Assembly (NCBI RefSeq): GCF_014805625.2
Contig: NW_023998433.1
Location: forward strand, 4,142,260 to 4,206,259
DNA from: Glossina fuscipes
Taxonomy: Eukaryota; Arthropoda; Insecta; Diptera; Glossinidae
Reading direction: 5' to 3'
Length of the DNA: 64,000 bases
This document shows positions 47,673 to 57,661 of the stretch, piece by piece; position 1 is the stretch's first letter; the number at the start of each line of letters is the position of its first letter. A program made the translations under genes and the position numbers. Below the pieces are notes generated by a model. It had not been told where the DNA came from and made no database searches. It saw only the letters and a list, made by a program, of their open reading frames with translations.

Positions 47673-47760
47673 TTAGTGACTCGATTGCTTCGTTGGTGAC
47701 AGAACGACGTCAAACAAATCTTCAAAGTCTTCTCGTTTCTCTATCGGGCTGTTACCATAT
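47673..47760 (-). CDS. Candidate terminal coding exon, unknown gene
   Basis: On the - strand an acceptor-like TGTTAACAG (ending at 47761) is followed by an open 29-codon frame with protein-like charge pattern: YGNSPIEKREDFEDLFDVVL, then SPTKQSSH and a stop at 47673-47675. The composition (acidic amphipathic helix followed by a Ser/Pro/Lys tail) stands out from its AT-rich surroundings. No matching upstream exon was found within the window to the right, so this may be the last exon of a gene with long introns or a chance frame. Confidence 0.3.
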
Positions 47761-47764
47761 CTGT

Positions 47765-49314
47765 TAACATTACATACTGAAGAAATACGAGTTATCAGCT
47801 TAGATATCAACTTATGATTTAAAGAGCGTGTAAAGATAACAAAAAAATGAAATGTCACCGTTTGCATTGTCACCCTACCATTGCTTTCAAATAAATGTGC
47901 ATTAATTTAAAATTTTAATAAATAAAGCTGCGACAACATTTCTCAATTATAATTTACATATAACTTGGAAAGTGTAAAGCATTGATAATTCGCAACAAAC
48001 CGGCTAGAAATTCTCTCTTATTGCCATTCAATCGAAAAGCAAACAACACGTGTTAACAATTTACGATAAAGTAAATTTAAAAAAAAAGCAATAAAAATTG
48101 AACTCACATCATAAAAATCTCAAGCAACTCAAAAATTTAACACTTTGTAATTTTTACTTTGCACGACTTTTAAAAATTCCTGAATAGTTGGCTTCCGCTT
48201 AATCAAGTTACCAGGCATTGCGTTTACTTTTCAATATTTAAAGTTGTTTGTGGCTAAAAATAAATTTAGAAACGTCGTAAAAATAAACACAAACGCTAAA
48301 AATAGATTTACACGTACTTGTTATAAAAAGAGAAAAACAATTCGGTAAACTTTAATCGTTTCAAAACGAATCGTAGGCACCCAGCAAAATGTCTTTAAAT
48401 AAAAAAAACATACGTTTTTGCTTTTAGGATTTTTCGTTTTTTTTCTCTCAGAAATGCCAATGATTCGTTTTTTTAAAACTTTCAAGTCGTACACCCTGTT
48501 TGACGTTGATTAGTGTCCCATGAAAAAAAAAAAACGTTCGAAAAGCATCTTAACGTGGATAAGAAGCAAAAACGTGATTATTTACATGCATTTAATGATG
48601 AATTTTCCACATTTTCCTCCTGTGCGCCCACGTATGAGTTTCGCAATAATTAGATTTTTCTAATTTCTTAATTGATTTTTACCATTTTCCTATACGTAAG
48701 TAATCCGTCTCTATTATGGTCTTAGTTTTGGTCAATTAGTTAGGAACGCACATGCTTAAAATAAATTCGTTAAAAGGCTCCTCATACAGCTTCTGGTTAA
48801 GCTTAACGATATATTTTGTACGCTTGACAGAAAAGAATCGCCATAAAATAACAATACAAGCAACATGTGTACAAAAGTTTACATTTGTATGTATATACAT
48901 AAAGGGCGACGGTAAACTCTTTTAAAACAAACACCGAAGAATGGATATAAAAGATTGATAGTACATAAGTTAACAGCCCATTGGATTTTTTGTAATCTTT
49001 AATCTAATTAAATTAGAAAAGAGTTGAGAGAGAAAATTAATGTATATAGTACTGACTTGAGAAGTAATGAGTCCAAATTTCATGAATTTACAAGTTACAG
49101 TTGCTTTAGGGGCGCTACTTTCATTTTTGTGAAACAATAGAGAAATCTAAATTTCGAGGGTACGGTTACTAACTCAAATATAATTTGTAAATTAATAGCC
49201 GAAATGTGTTGGAATTTTGAAACATTTCGCTTAAAAATTGGTATTATCGAATATTCGTATGGACTCTCTAATAATCAATAGTCTTACATCCGTATGTCAT
49301 CATATTATTATATA

Positions 49315-49352
<38 letters not shown>

Positions 49353-50600
49353 GCGAGGTGCGGAACCAACTGTTCGTGTGCCTGTTTGACAGTGAGGTGG
49401 TCATGTTATAGTATTCCTGCTTAACATCAATGCATATGGATTAGAATTATTTATGTAGATCAAGTTTGAAGCAAGTCGGTTAAGACCGATTCATCCACAA
49501 ATCCCAGGGAATAAATGCTTATCAGTAGCTTATCATCAACTATAATATATATATTGATCAGGAAATTTATAGTTTGCTTTAACAGGTCTAACAGGAAATG
49601 ACGCCGATTTGTCCGCTAATGTAATTTTTAAAAATTTGTTTAAGATTCATTTTGAAATGAGGAAAAAAACTTTCTTTTTTTGATTTCATTTTTCCGTTTT
49701 GGACAACTTTTCCGTAATACAAGAATTAATTTGTATCTAATCAAGCTTACGGTCTTTTGCATAGCCGTTTTATGACTTCTTTTTGTGGCTGTTGTTGGCT
49801 TTGACATAACCGCTACTAATTCACTTAGGAGACACTTTACTGTATACTTTTATACTTGTATACTTATAATTATATTTTTATATATATGTATATATATATA
49901 CTTGTGAGTTACTGCTTGTACCACAGACTTGAACAGAAAAACAATGCGATTACTTTTATGAGTTTTTTAAAAGTTCAGCTTGAATGCAAATGAATAACTC
50001 TAATAAAAATATTTACAGATCGTTTCGTTAGAAATGTTTAAATACTGAGAATGAACGTTTTTAATATTTTGAGTAGGAATTTTTAATGTTCATACCTGCA
50101 TTCCCATATAATCGATTTTACTTTAGCTTTTTCTCAAATCTTTTTGTTTTTATCCTTAAAAGACATTATCTAACGGAAGTAGAGAAACTATATTCATTTT
50201 GGAAGGAGCTACCGAGTGTACACTAACTCAAAAAGGTATTTCTTTTCGCTAATGGCAGTCAGGTCAACGTTCGAAATGAAATAATCTTTTTTATAAGCTC
50301 TAATATGAATGCGAGGTATCCAACTAGATTTCTATTTGGAAATTTTGGTTTTTTTAAATTTTTTAATAGGCTTCTTTGTGACTAAAACACAGGTGTTTTT
50401 GAACCTAATCTACGGATTTGAAGTGAGTATATGTAAGTGTTTACGATAAGTTTGAGCTTTAAGTCTTGATTTTTGCGGCCATAAGTGATTCTTAATGCAC
50501 GATCAAGGCGTCGTTATGACTTAATCGAATCGCGGCTTTTATCGAGTATAAATGAACAATAGCAAAGTTAATAACTAATACATAGTCGTTCTCCTTATTA
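47765..50600. other. Unassigned AT-rich stretch
   Basis: Includes a (TA)n run at about 49319-49348 and other ATAT patches near 49880-49900. No gene or RNA was recognised. Confidence 0.5.
49319..49348. repeat. (TA)n microsatellite
   Basis: About fourteen TA units flanked by further AT-rich sequence. Confidence 0.9.
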
Positions 50601-50608
50601 TTAATATA

Positions 50609-50640
50609 TTAGTTTGGGGAAAAAGAAATCCATTATTTTT
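50609..50640 (+). repeat. Mariner terminal inverted repeat, left
   Basis: 32 bp exactly complementary to 51844-51875. The outermost base follows the target TA. It contains the site where transposase binds and cuts. Confidence 0.95.
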
Positions 50641-50661
50641 ATATGAACTTCAGGACGTTAT

Positions 50662-51690
50662 TTAACATGCTTCGGATTGTCCGATTTGGGTCAAATATGC
50701 ACCGTTTTGTTGTATGATTTGTTGCCATTTTAAAGGTAACTTCAAAATGCCTCTCTCATAGAAGTCCTGGGCTCTATTTGCAAAAAAATCTAGTAGTCGA
50801 TTTTCATAATTCTCCCTAGATTCCAATTTTTTATCGTCAAAGAAATTTTGCAATGCAAGAAAAAGATAATAATCGCTTGGTGCCAAGTCCGGACTGTATG
50901 GCGGATGCTTTAAAACTTCCCAACCAAGCTCCCGAAGTTTCTGGCGGGTCACTGTAGATGTGTGTGGCCTAGCGTTGTCCTGGTGGAACACGACACCTCT
51001 CTTGTTGGCCAATTCTGGCCGTTTCTGGTCAATCGCTATCTTCCAACGGTCCAGTTGTTGACAGTAGAGATCAGAATTTAGCGTTTGGCCATATGGAAGC
51101 AACTCATAATAAATAATCCCCTTCCAGTCCCACCAAATGCATAGCAAAACCTTCCTGGCCGTTTGAGGTGCTTCACCGCTCTTTGACCACGATCGTTTTC
51201 GCACAGGATTATCGTATGTGATCCATTTCTCATCTCCAGTCACCATCCGTTTAAGAAATGGGTCTATCTCATTCCGTTTGGCCAAGGCTTCGCAGATGGA
51301 AATTCGATCCATCATGTTTTTTTCTGTTAATTGGTGTGGCACCCAAACATCGAGCTTCTTTTTGAATCCAGCTTTGTGTAAATGGTTTAAAACTGTTTTA
51401 TGGTCGATTTTTAGCTCCTGGGCGATGTTACGACTGCTAACATGCCGGTCAACTTCGATCATTTCTCCGATTTTATCGACATTCTCGACGACCGGCCTAC
51501 CTGTGCGAGGTGCATCTTTAACATCAAAAATTCCTGAACGGAATCTACGAAACCAAAATTGCACATAATTGGCTGTTACAGTATCGGAACCATAAACACC
51601 ATTCACAATTTTAGCCGCCTGGCTTGCATTTCCGCCTTTGTCAAAGAAAAACTGTAAAATGTACCGAATTTTCTCTTTGTTCACTTCCAT
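50662..51690 (-). CDS. Mariner transposase, intact
   Basis: A cut-and-paste transposase of 342 residues, the usual mariner length. An in-frame upstream ATG would add 60 residues from the 5' UTR and inverted repeat; I chose the Met at 51690 because it begins the conserved helix-turn-helix region (MEVNKEKIRYILQFFF). Two HTH units cover about 1-110, with GRPV between them, followed by the WVPHQL linker motif. The catalytic triad is D,D34D: TGDEKW, VVFHQDNARPH, then SPDLAPSDYYLF with exactly 34 residues between the last two aspartates. There are no internal stops or frameshifts. Subfamily not fixed; the N-terminal block resembles vertumnana/mauritiana-type sequences more than irritans, by eye. 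Confidence 0.96.
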   Translation of the reverse strand: MEVNKEKIRYILQFFFDKGGNASQAAKIVNGVYGSDTVTANYVQFWFRRFRSGIFDVKDAPRTGRPVVENVDKIGEMIEVDRHVSSRNIAQELKIDHKTVLNHLHKAGFKKKLDVWVPHQLTEKNMMDRISICEALAKRNEIDPFLKRMVTGDEKWITYDNPVRKRSWSKSGEAPQTARKVLLCIWWDWKGIIYYELLPYGQTLNSDLYCQQLDRWKIAIDQKRPELANKRGVVFHQDNARPHTSTVTRQKLRELGWEVLKHPPYSPDLAPSDYYLFLALQNFFDDKKLESRENYENRLLDFFANRAQDFYERGILKLPLKWQQIIQQNGAYLTQIGQSEAC

Positions 51691-51843
51691 TTTTAACACG
51701 CTGTAACTCACAACTGAATGCATCAAACAAAAAACAGCAAAAGAATTTTTCTTACTGCGAAATGTCACCTTTCCAACGAGCATAAATCTGAAATTATTTG
51801 ATCGATACTTTACGAGAAATCTACCAGTGCAGCCATCTACCGA

Positions 51844-51875
51844 AAAAATAATGGATTTCTTTTTCCCCAAACTAA
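51844..51875 (-). repeat. Mariner terminal inverted repeat, right
   Basis: Exact reverse complement of 50609-50640; followed by TA. The homologous end of the copy at the window edge (126-157) has at least one mismatch to it. Confidence 0.95.
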
Positions 51876-51879
51876 TATA

Positions 51880-53615
51880 ATAAATAAATAGAAAAGATTA
51901 ATAAACGAAACACTTTCTTTTTTTTTGCAAATTTCGAATCTAAGAATATTTATTACTTATTGCTTAAATTAGTAAAACTGTCAAAAAAAATATGAAGTTT
52001 CGAACAGTTTTTTTGTCCAGAATGAAGATATCTTTGGGGTTTCTTAAAAATATCAAAGTTGGAAAAACAAACAGAGCGTTTCAATACATATTACAGGCAA
52101 AAGGTTTATATGGAAAAGAAATTTATACAAACACAGAGTAGAAGTAATCAACGATAACATTTCTTCGCACCCTATAGTAAAAAAGGTGGTCATACAAACA
52201 TTTTTGACACAGAGCAGTCTGTTTATTCAAAAAGTATTATTACTGAAGAAATCGCTCCGACTAGTACGCAAGTATTTAATCAATGTCATAGTTATGACAA
52301 ACCTATTAACAAGAACTAATTCACTTTCGTAAGCGACTTTCGAAACAATTTTTAAGGAATAAATTGAAATTTTGAGAACCTTGAGTTTGTGCCACAATCA
52401 ATCTCCTTAGAACGCTGTTAGAAGCTTTACATACAGAAAAAACGCGACGAGTACAAAATACGTTAAGAGAGCTATATTGTATTACGCTGATATAACTGTG
52501 ATTAATGTAAAACAAAATTTCATTGATGTATTGCATAATAATTTTATACCCGTCAAGACAAGGTAGGCTTGTACTATGTACATTTGGCCTACCATTTGTA
52601 GCAAACAGATGGGCTTATCAGAAACGTCGTAAGGTACGTACATATTTGCTCAGCGTAAAAATCTGAACCAATTTAGACCCATACAGGTATTTCCTCATTT
52701 GCTATTTGAGTGCTTATAATCACAAACATTAAGACAGACAATTAAAGCTTATATATACATATTTTCTTAGATCATGGCCATAGACTATATGTAAAACTAA
52801 GCTTAATGCACACACAACTATGTCCTCTTTAAGAAAAAAATGTTTAATAGCGATATACAGCAGATATAGGTTAAGAATTTGTTATACCTTTTCGCCAACA
52901 ACCTTTAAACGAAATTTAGTAGGAAGGCACCTCCAATCAGTTTATTAACACTAGATTCGCGGAAATTTGCCAAATAGACGGGTAGATTTTGTGGAATGCC
53001 GCAAAAAGATAAGGAAACCGAAATTTAGCACAAACACTCTTTGATCGATTACGAGCTTAGAAATGGGCGAGATCCGTTCACAGATCCGCCTGCAAAACGG
53101 AGGAAATTAAAACGAAATCCGATTTTTTCATATTTTCGTCTATAACTTTCAATTCCGTGTATCCATTTCTGAAAAACTGTTAACCAAACAATCCCCAGGA
53201 CCGTCTGCAGGCTTGATGCAAAAAATGTCCCGATCGATTTACTGATACGTTCACAAGTAACAGTACAATTTGAATTCCAAATTATTTTCAATTTATTTCC
53301 CACCTATTCTAACGCACCTTGGAGATTGGATTTTATCGTTAATTATGGACGTGTTAGCAAATCGATTGGAATAATTTTTGGACTAAACAAAATTATACCC
53401 GAAAATATGATAAAATTGTTGATGTTTTTCGAGGTTGTTCGTTTCTTCTGCATTGTTGATGTGCCTGCGACAGATTTATATTTAGTTAGAAACCTTTGAT
53501 TACAGTAATATAATTACTGCAAGTGCTCATAGCTTTCGTTGCATAGGTATGCGGGCGTTGTAGATGTGTCCTTTGAAAAGTCTGGACCATTTTCATATCC
53601 TTTTGTAAATTTTTA
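51880..53615. other. Unassigned AT-rich stretch
   Basis: Open frames at 52321-52536 and 53049-53303 show no family features. No repeat with a second copy in the window was noticed here. Confidence 0.45.
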
Positions 53616-53619
53616 GGCA

Positions 53620-53966
53620 ACGGGAACATCTTTACCACAGATACCTCACATTTGGGCAGAAGGAAAGATGCTTAGGTGCATTCCGAATTCGAAACTGCCT
53701 GAGAGTCTATGTGCTCTGTGGGGTTTTTGAAGCTTGCTTGGGCTGGTAATAAAAGCTTTGCAAAAAAAATGAAATTATGACCCTATAAAATTGGGCAGGC
53801 GTGGTCGATTTTTATCATTTTTTTTTTTGTATTTTTATACTGTAGGCGCATTATTCGATCCATAACGCTCATTTTTAATACCACCCTGCGCGCAAGAATT
53901 TCCAACGTTTAAAACAATTATTACGCAGACGGACATACTTAAATCGATTCAGAATTTGATGCTGAT

Positions 53967-54005
<39 letters not shown>

Positions 54006-54080
54006 TTTGTGGGATCTATGAAGTTTCCTTCTGAGCGTGACAAAATAAATATATCCTGCATGCTTTCATGATGGATATAA
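53620..54080 (-). repeat. Dispersed repeat family B, copy 2
   Basis: Matches 11200-11755 block by block (see that entry) and ends in a (TA)n run at 53970-54003, then GAAGTTTCCTTCTGAG and GACAAAATAAATATA, also present in copy 1 as CTTCCTTCTGACAAAATGAATATA. Part of its right end (ATCGATTCA, CTGATCAA, TGAAGTTTCCTT) also occurs at 59225-59290. Confidence 0.7.
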
Positions 54081-54379
54081 AAACAATCAGCTTTGTATTT
54101 ACTATTATTATTATTATAATAATTGTAGACTAATAAAATAAATTCCTAGACTAAAAATAAAATACATTGCGTACTAGCAACACAGGCTATCGGCTCTATT
54201 TTAGAAAAGAACATTAGATATTAACCCTAATAGTTTTAATAAAGTAATACATTGTATTGCGTTTTGTAGCTGATTCTAAATGTAATACTTCAAAGTCACA
54301 AAGAATTTACTTTATAGGGAGAACTTGTCCACAATTGAAGGTTGGGGAAGAACACTCCTTTGACCGTTTGAGTACCAAG

Positions 54380-54473
54380 CAGCGCGATCGCCCTGTTCAG
54401 ATTTCATGTCGAGGAAACCCAGACAGTTTTGAAGAAACAGTGTCGAAGAATTCCCAGCAGCGCGATAGCGCTG
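54380..54473 (+). repeat. piggyBac subterminal palindromic repeats, left pair
   Basis: Two copies of a near-perfect 16 bp palindrome (CAGCGCGATCGCCCTG at 54380-54395, CAGCGCGATAGCGCTG at 54458-54473), each followed by TTTAGATTTTATGTCGAG-like sequence and preceded by TGTCGAAGAATYCCA-like sequence. The 78 bp spacing marks the repeat unit. Confidence 0.85.
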
Positions 54474-54665
54474 TTTAGATTTTATGTCGAGAAAACCCAG
54501 CACATTTCGAGCATTGGCGACAACTGACGGTGCGTTACGTATTGTCGAAGTCGAGCGCAATACAATTACAATAGGTGAAATAGTACTATAATGTATCACA
54601 AAATAAAAATTTCTATTTGGTGTTGTTTTTTCTATAATTTTTGTGGAGCAAACTTGAAACATTTA

Positions 54666-55517
54666 TTAACAAACAATTTGAATACATTGTGCGTAAATTA
54701 AATGCGATCTTTTTATTACATTTTTGGTGCTACAGACGATCCATTGTCGCAAATTACGGTCTGGCAGCTTTTCTAATCCAAATTGTTTTCCTTTTATAAA
54801 ACTATGTGATTGTTTTTCATTCATCCACTGATGCTCAATTTCCAGAATAATATTTGACATAAAGTCTAACCGAGATATGGCTTTTCTTGTTTCTTTGTAA
54901 ATGATATATGCATTTAAAACCATGCGGTTGATTATATTAAAAGCTACCTTTTTCCAATATTTAACCGGTCTTCGTTCATCGAGGCAGGTATATAGCATTT
55001 TGTCTGATTAGTCGACACCACCCTTGAAGGCTTTATAAGATTGAACTATAGCGGGTTTTGTGGAACGTATTTCTCTGCCATGTCGGTTTTTGGTTACCGT
55101 TACATCTTACTCTTCTGCTTTTGCCGAAATTAATAATACAGGTCTTTTTACAGTCTTTTTTACGCGAAACGCGCAGAACAATACTTCATTGATTCGAAAG
55201 CATTTTACCTCGTTTACGTTTACGTTTGTTTGTTGCAAGTCATCAGGAACACATTTTTTATTTCTTCTAATTGTTCCAGTCAAAAAGATGCCCATACAAT
55301 ATGAATACAGAGCTAATTCTACGCTAGTAAAAAAGTTGTCCATAAAAATGTGATGCCCCTTATTCAAACAATTACTATCTTTTAGTAAATTCACCACGAC
55401 ATCGTACCCAACTCCAAACTTTTTTCTATCGCTAGAAATTGTTTCTTTTGCACCTTTATAGCAAGAGAACGCCAAACAATACTTCGAAACGGTTTTTCTC
55501 GACATAAAATTAAACAA
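54666..55517 (-). pseudogene. piggyBac-type transposase, N-terminally deleted and broken
   Basis: Two - strand frames (55517-55107 and 54998-54666) make the C-terminal half of a PGBD-type DDD transposase. The first has GYDVVVNLL, GHHIFMDNFFTS (second catalytic Asp) and FLTGTIRRNKKCVPDDL. Between them a SYKAFKGGVD-stop-SDKM string is the usual GVDQSDKM with the Gln codon turned into TAG; it holds the third Asp. The second has VKYWKKVAFNIINRMVLNAY and a C-terminal Cys-rich tail (CSTKN...CIQIVC), decayed from the usual cross-brace zinc finger. The first catalytic Asp and DNA-binding N-terminus are absent. It can only be mobilised in trans, if at all. Confidence 0.88.
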
Positions 55518-55559
55518 GCGCTATACTGCCGCTTGGTATTTCTCGACATAAAATCTAAA

Positions 55560-55653
55560 CAGCGCGATCACGCTGCTTGGGATTCTTCGACAGTTTTTTT
55601 TGAAAACTGTTTGGGTTTTCTCGATATAAAATCTAAACAGCGCGATCGCGCTG
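55560..55653 (-). repeat. piggyBac subterminal palindromic repeats, right pair
   Basis: Mirror image of the left pair: CAGCGCGATCACGCTG at 55560-55575 and the perfect palindrome CAGCGCGATCGCGCTG at 55638-55653, 78 bp apart. The flanking CTCGACATAAAATCTAAA and GGGATTCTTCGACAGT are the reverse complement of the left-pair flanks. A further decayed unit may lie at 55514-55550. Confidence 0.85.
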
Positions 55654-55713
55654 TCAGGGATTCTTCGACAGTGTTTTTTTAAAAGCGTCCGGGACTCAAA
55701 TGGTTAAGATCAA

Positions 55714-56013
55714 CTAGTGAGTTGCCATTGAACGGGCAAGGCGAATTCTCGAGAATGTTTTGATCTTGATTTTCTCAATGTTTGTTAGATTCAAAGGTGG
55801 AATTATTTGAGGGTTAACAGAAAAGTAGTGCTGACGATAGTATTGTAGATTTCTTTCCATAATTTTCTCTTTAACTTTTGTTCCAATATATCTTTGAAGG
55901 TCCAGCTTTTCCATGACATCATCCATATTTAGAGGTGGAGAAGCAGCATTCTTCGCCGCTCGATCAACTTGCTCATTTCCCAACAAATCGATATAACTTG
56001 GTACCCAAAGCAT
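55714..56013 (-). pseudogene. I-type LINE RNase H C-terminal part
   Basis: The frame starts within RNase H: WVPSYIDLLGNEQVDRAAK matches the WVPSHxGIxGNExVDxxAK motif with the last catalytic Asp. It continues through the post-RNase H region to TFSRIRLARSMATH, corresponding to the R.RLGHS..TH block. The preceding about 300 bases (56290-56640) carry connection-domain pieces (FLRSxx, RCGLIIYG, LKPVCHQAHRASC) in shifting frames. A piggyBac insertion begins just after this frame. Confidence 0.82.
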
Positions 56014-56959
56014 TTTAATTTGTAATGATATTCCTTAATTTGTTGATGGTACTCTATTTCGAGATCGAAGGATACCGAAAAGCTTTTAATACAGAGTATC
56101 AATAATAATGACAGTTTTTAGTTTATTTTTTTGAGAAAAGTTCATAGCGTGAAATATAGTTCAGGTTTCGGTAGTGAGAGTTGAAGCACTTTCGTGAAAT
56201 ATTTGATTATGAAATAGCTGTGCTGGAGGAGCACAAACAGGCTGCTGACCGTAGGATTTAGACCCATTTGTATATAAAGGACTCCAACCGTTAGTCTCCA
56301 GCATTTGGGTTTTTTTTAGCAATTAGATTCCTAAAGACGTAATTTGGAATGCCTTTTTTCTTGTGCATAGACAGTGAAATGTCAAAAGAATAGTCTTTGA
56401 AAACCCACGAAGGTCTAAGACCGAAAGGGCGAAATGGAAAATGTTTAAGGGAATATTCAATTCTCTTGCGACTTGCAAACAAGAGTCAATTGCAGGTGGT
56501 GACTTACGAATTTTCTTGACAATAATAATCGTTTTCACGTCTTCACCGAGAATTAAGAATCTTGAGGACGATTTTAGCTTTCAATTCATAAAGTCCAAAA
56601 AGTGTAGCAACTTGCTCTATGAGCTTGATGGCAAACCGGTTTAAGGATATTGATGTTAGATTTACACTTATTGCCATAAATTATCAAACCACAGCGAATC
56701 TAGCTTAAAACAAGCATTTTGGTAAGATAAGTAATAGTGTTAATGGGTGCAAGGCTTTTCCAAACTACTTATTACATGAAATTTTTCTTGTTAAAATGGA
56801 ATTTTTTAACCGAAGACAATGATATTTTTTCGAAAACGTAAGCCCAAGACCATTGAGCGTCTGCACATTTTATACTGATAAGTCGTTAACATGCATCAAT
56901 CGATTTCCCTCAACACATATCTGCTTTCGACAGATGTGCATTTTTTTTTTAGTTTTGTA

Positions 56960-57375
56960 TTAAAATGTTAGCACCTGACGAGTTTGCCGGTGTGAAGATC
57001 TCTTGTCCAATAGATTCGAGGATGTTGACTGCCTTCGTGCTTCGTGCTTTTCTTTTGTTAAAATGTATACATCGTCAGCTTCGATTCTCGGTATACGGCA
57101 AAGAATTTTACTGATTTCATTGAAAGCGATCTGACAAAGCGTGACAGAAAGAGGAGGTCCTCGTGGAATGCCCTTCATTAGCGGAAAGGAATCAGAGTGA
57201 TGATTGTTAACTGTAACTTTAACCCGCCGCTGCGACATTAGGATAAAAAACAGGTTGGGCGATAGTCCGATGCGATGGAGACATTTTTAGACTTTAGAAT
57301 TGGAACAATTACCGCCAGTTTCCACTTGTAGGGAAGGTAATCAGTCAAAAACGCCGTATTATATAGGTTCAGTTC
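56960..57375 (-). pseudogene. I-type LINE reverse transcriptase remnant
   Basis: Two RT segments. The first (57370-57250) reads FLTDYLPYKWKLAVIVPILK then SDYRPTCFLS, the fingers motifs. The second (57238-56960) begins MSQRRVKVTVNN and continues LMKGIPRGPPLSVTLCQIAF (motif B, usually G.PQGSPLS), then EADDVYILT (motif C, YADD decayed to EADD). The stretch with motif A (catalytic Asp) is missing between them, a second internal deletion. Inactive. Confidence 0.85.
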
Positions 57376-57444
57376 TTTTTTCTTTCTGCCTCATTTGCTT
57401 TAATTAAAGTTCCATTGGGAGTGAAAATGACAGAAATTTCGGTC

Positions 57445-57640
57445 GAGCATTCATGAACTATGCAGTATATAATTTCGGTGGAATAAAATTAAATGAACTT
57501 CTACAATGGGTCTCTGGAAGGGGTATAAAGGTTGGGCTAAAATCACTTGTGAGTGTATGGAGTTCATCAAAATTATTAATAAGTCCCTTAATGCCCTTCT
57601 ATTTTAGAATTTTAAAAACTATATTTAATTGCAGTGACAT
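57445..57640 (-). pseudogene. I-type LINE ORF2 start, endonuclease N-terminus
   Basis: ATG 57640 opens MSLQLNIVFKILK then a stop where the other copy reads QWN, KGIKGLINNFDEL, PTFIPLPETHCRSSFN (catalytic Glu kept) and PPKLYTA before a second stop. After about 60 codons the sequence jumps to a part homologous to about 15990-16050 of the other copy (GAAATTTCTGTC...CACTCCCAATG). The deletion therefore removes about 0.9 kb: nearly all of the endonuclease and most of the linker. Confidence 0.82.
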
Positions 57641-57661
57641 GAAAATGGAGTGATAGGTAGT

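Larger units (their letters stand above)
50609..51875 (-). mobile_element. Complete mariner transposon
   Basis: A 1267 bp element with perfect 32 bp terminal inverted repeats (50609-50640 and 51844-51875, starting TTAGTTTGGGGAAAAAGAAA). It is flanked on both sides by TA (50607-50608 and 51876-51877), the duplicated target typical of Tc1/mariner. It carries one intact transposase gene on the - strand. Size, repeats and target site all fit an autonomous mariner, and perfect ends plus an open reading frame suggest recent insertion. Confidence 0.97.
54364..55703 (-). mobile_element. Defective piggyBac-type transposon nested in the I-type LINE
   Basis: Bounded on the right by TTAA (55704-55707) and imperfectly on the left by TTGA (54360-54363). 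Ends are inverted repeats CCGTTTGAGTACC (left) and, on the - strand, CCATTTGAGTCCC (right). Inside each end are two copies of a roughly 75-80 bp subterminal repeat with a 16 bp palindrome. It contains a transposase gene lacking its N-terminal half. The LINE reading resumes on the other side, so this is a clean nested insertion. Confidence 0.88.

Noticed and set aside
51691..51870. Longer mariner transposase start giving 402 residues
   Set aside because: The extra 60 codons run through the 5' UTR and into the terminal inverted repeat; family proteins are about 345 residues and begin at the helix-turn-helix region, matching Met at 51690.
54380..55653. Cyanobacterial HIP1-like octamer GCGATCGC
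   Set aside because: It is the centre of the piggyBac palindrome and occurs only inside that element; no other sign of bacterial DNA.
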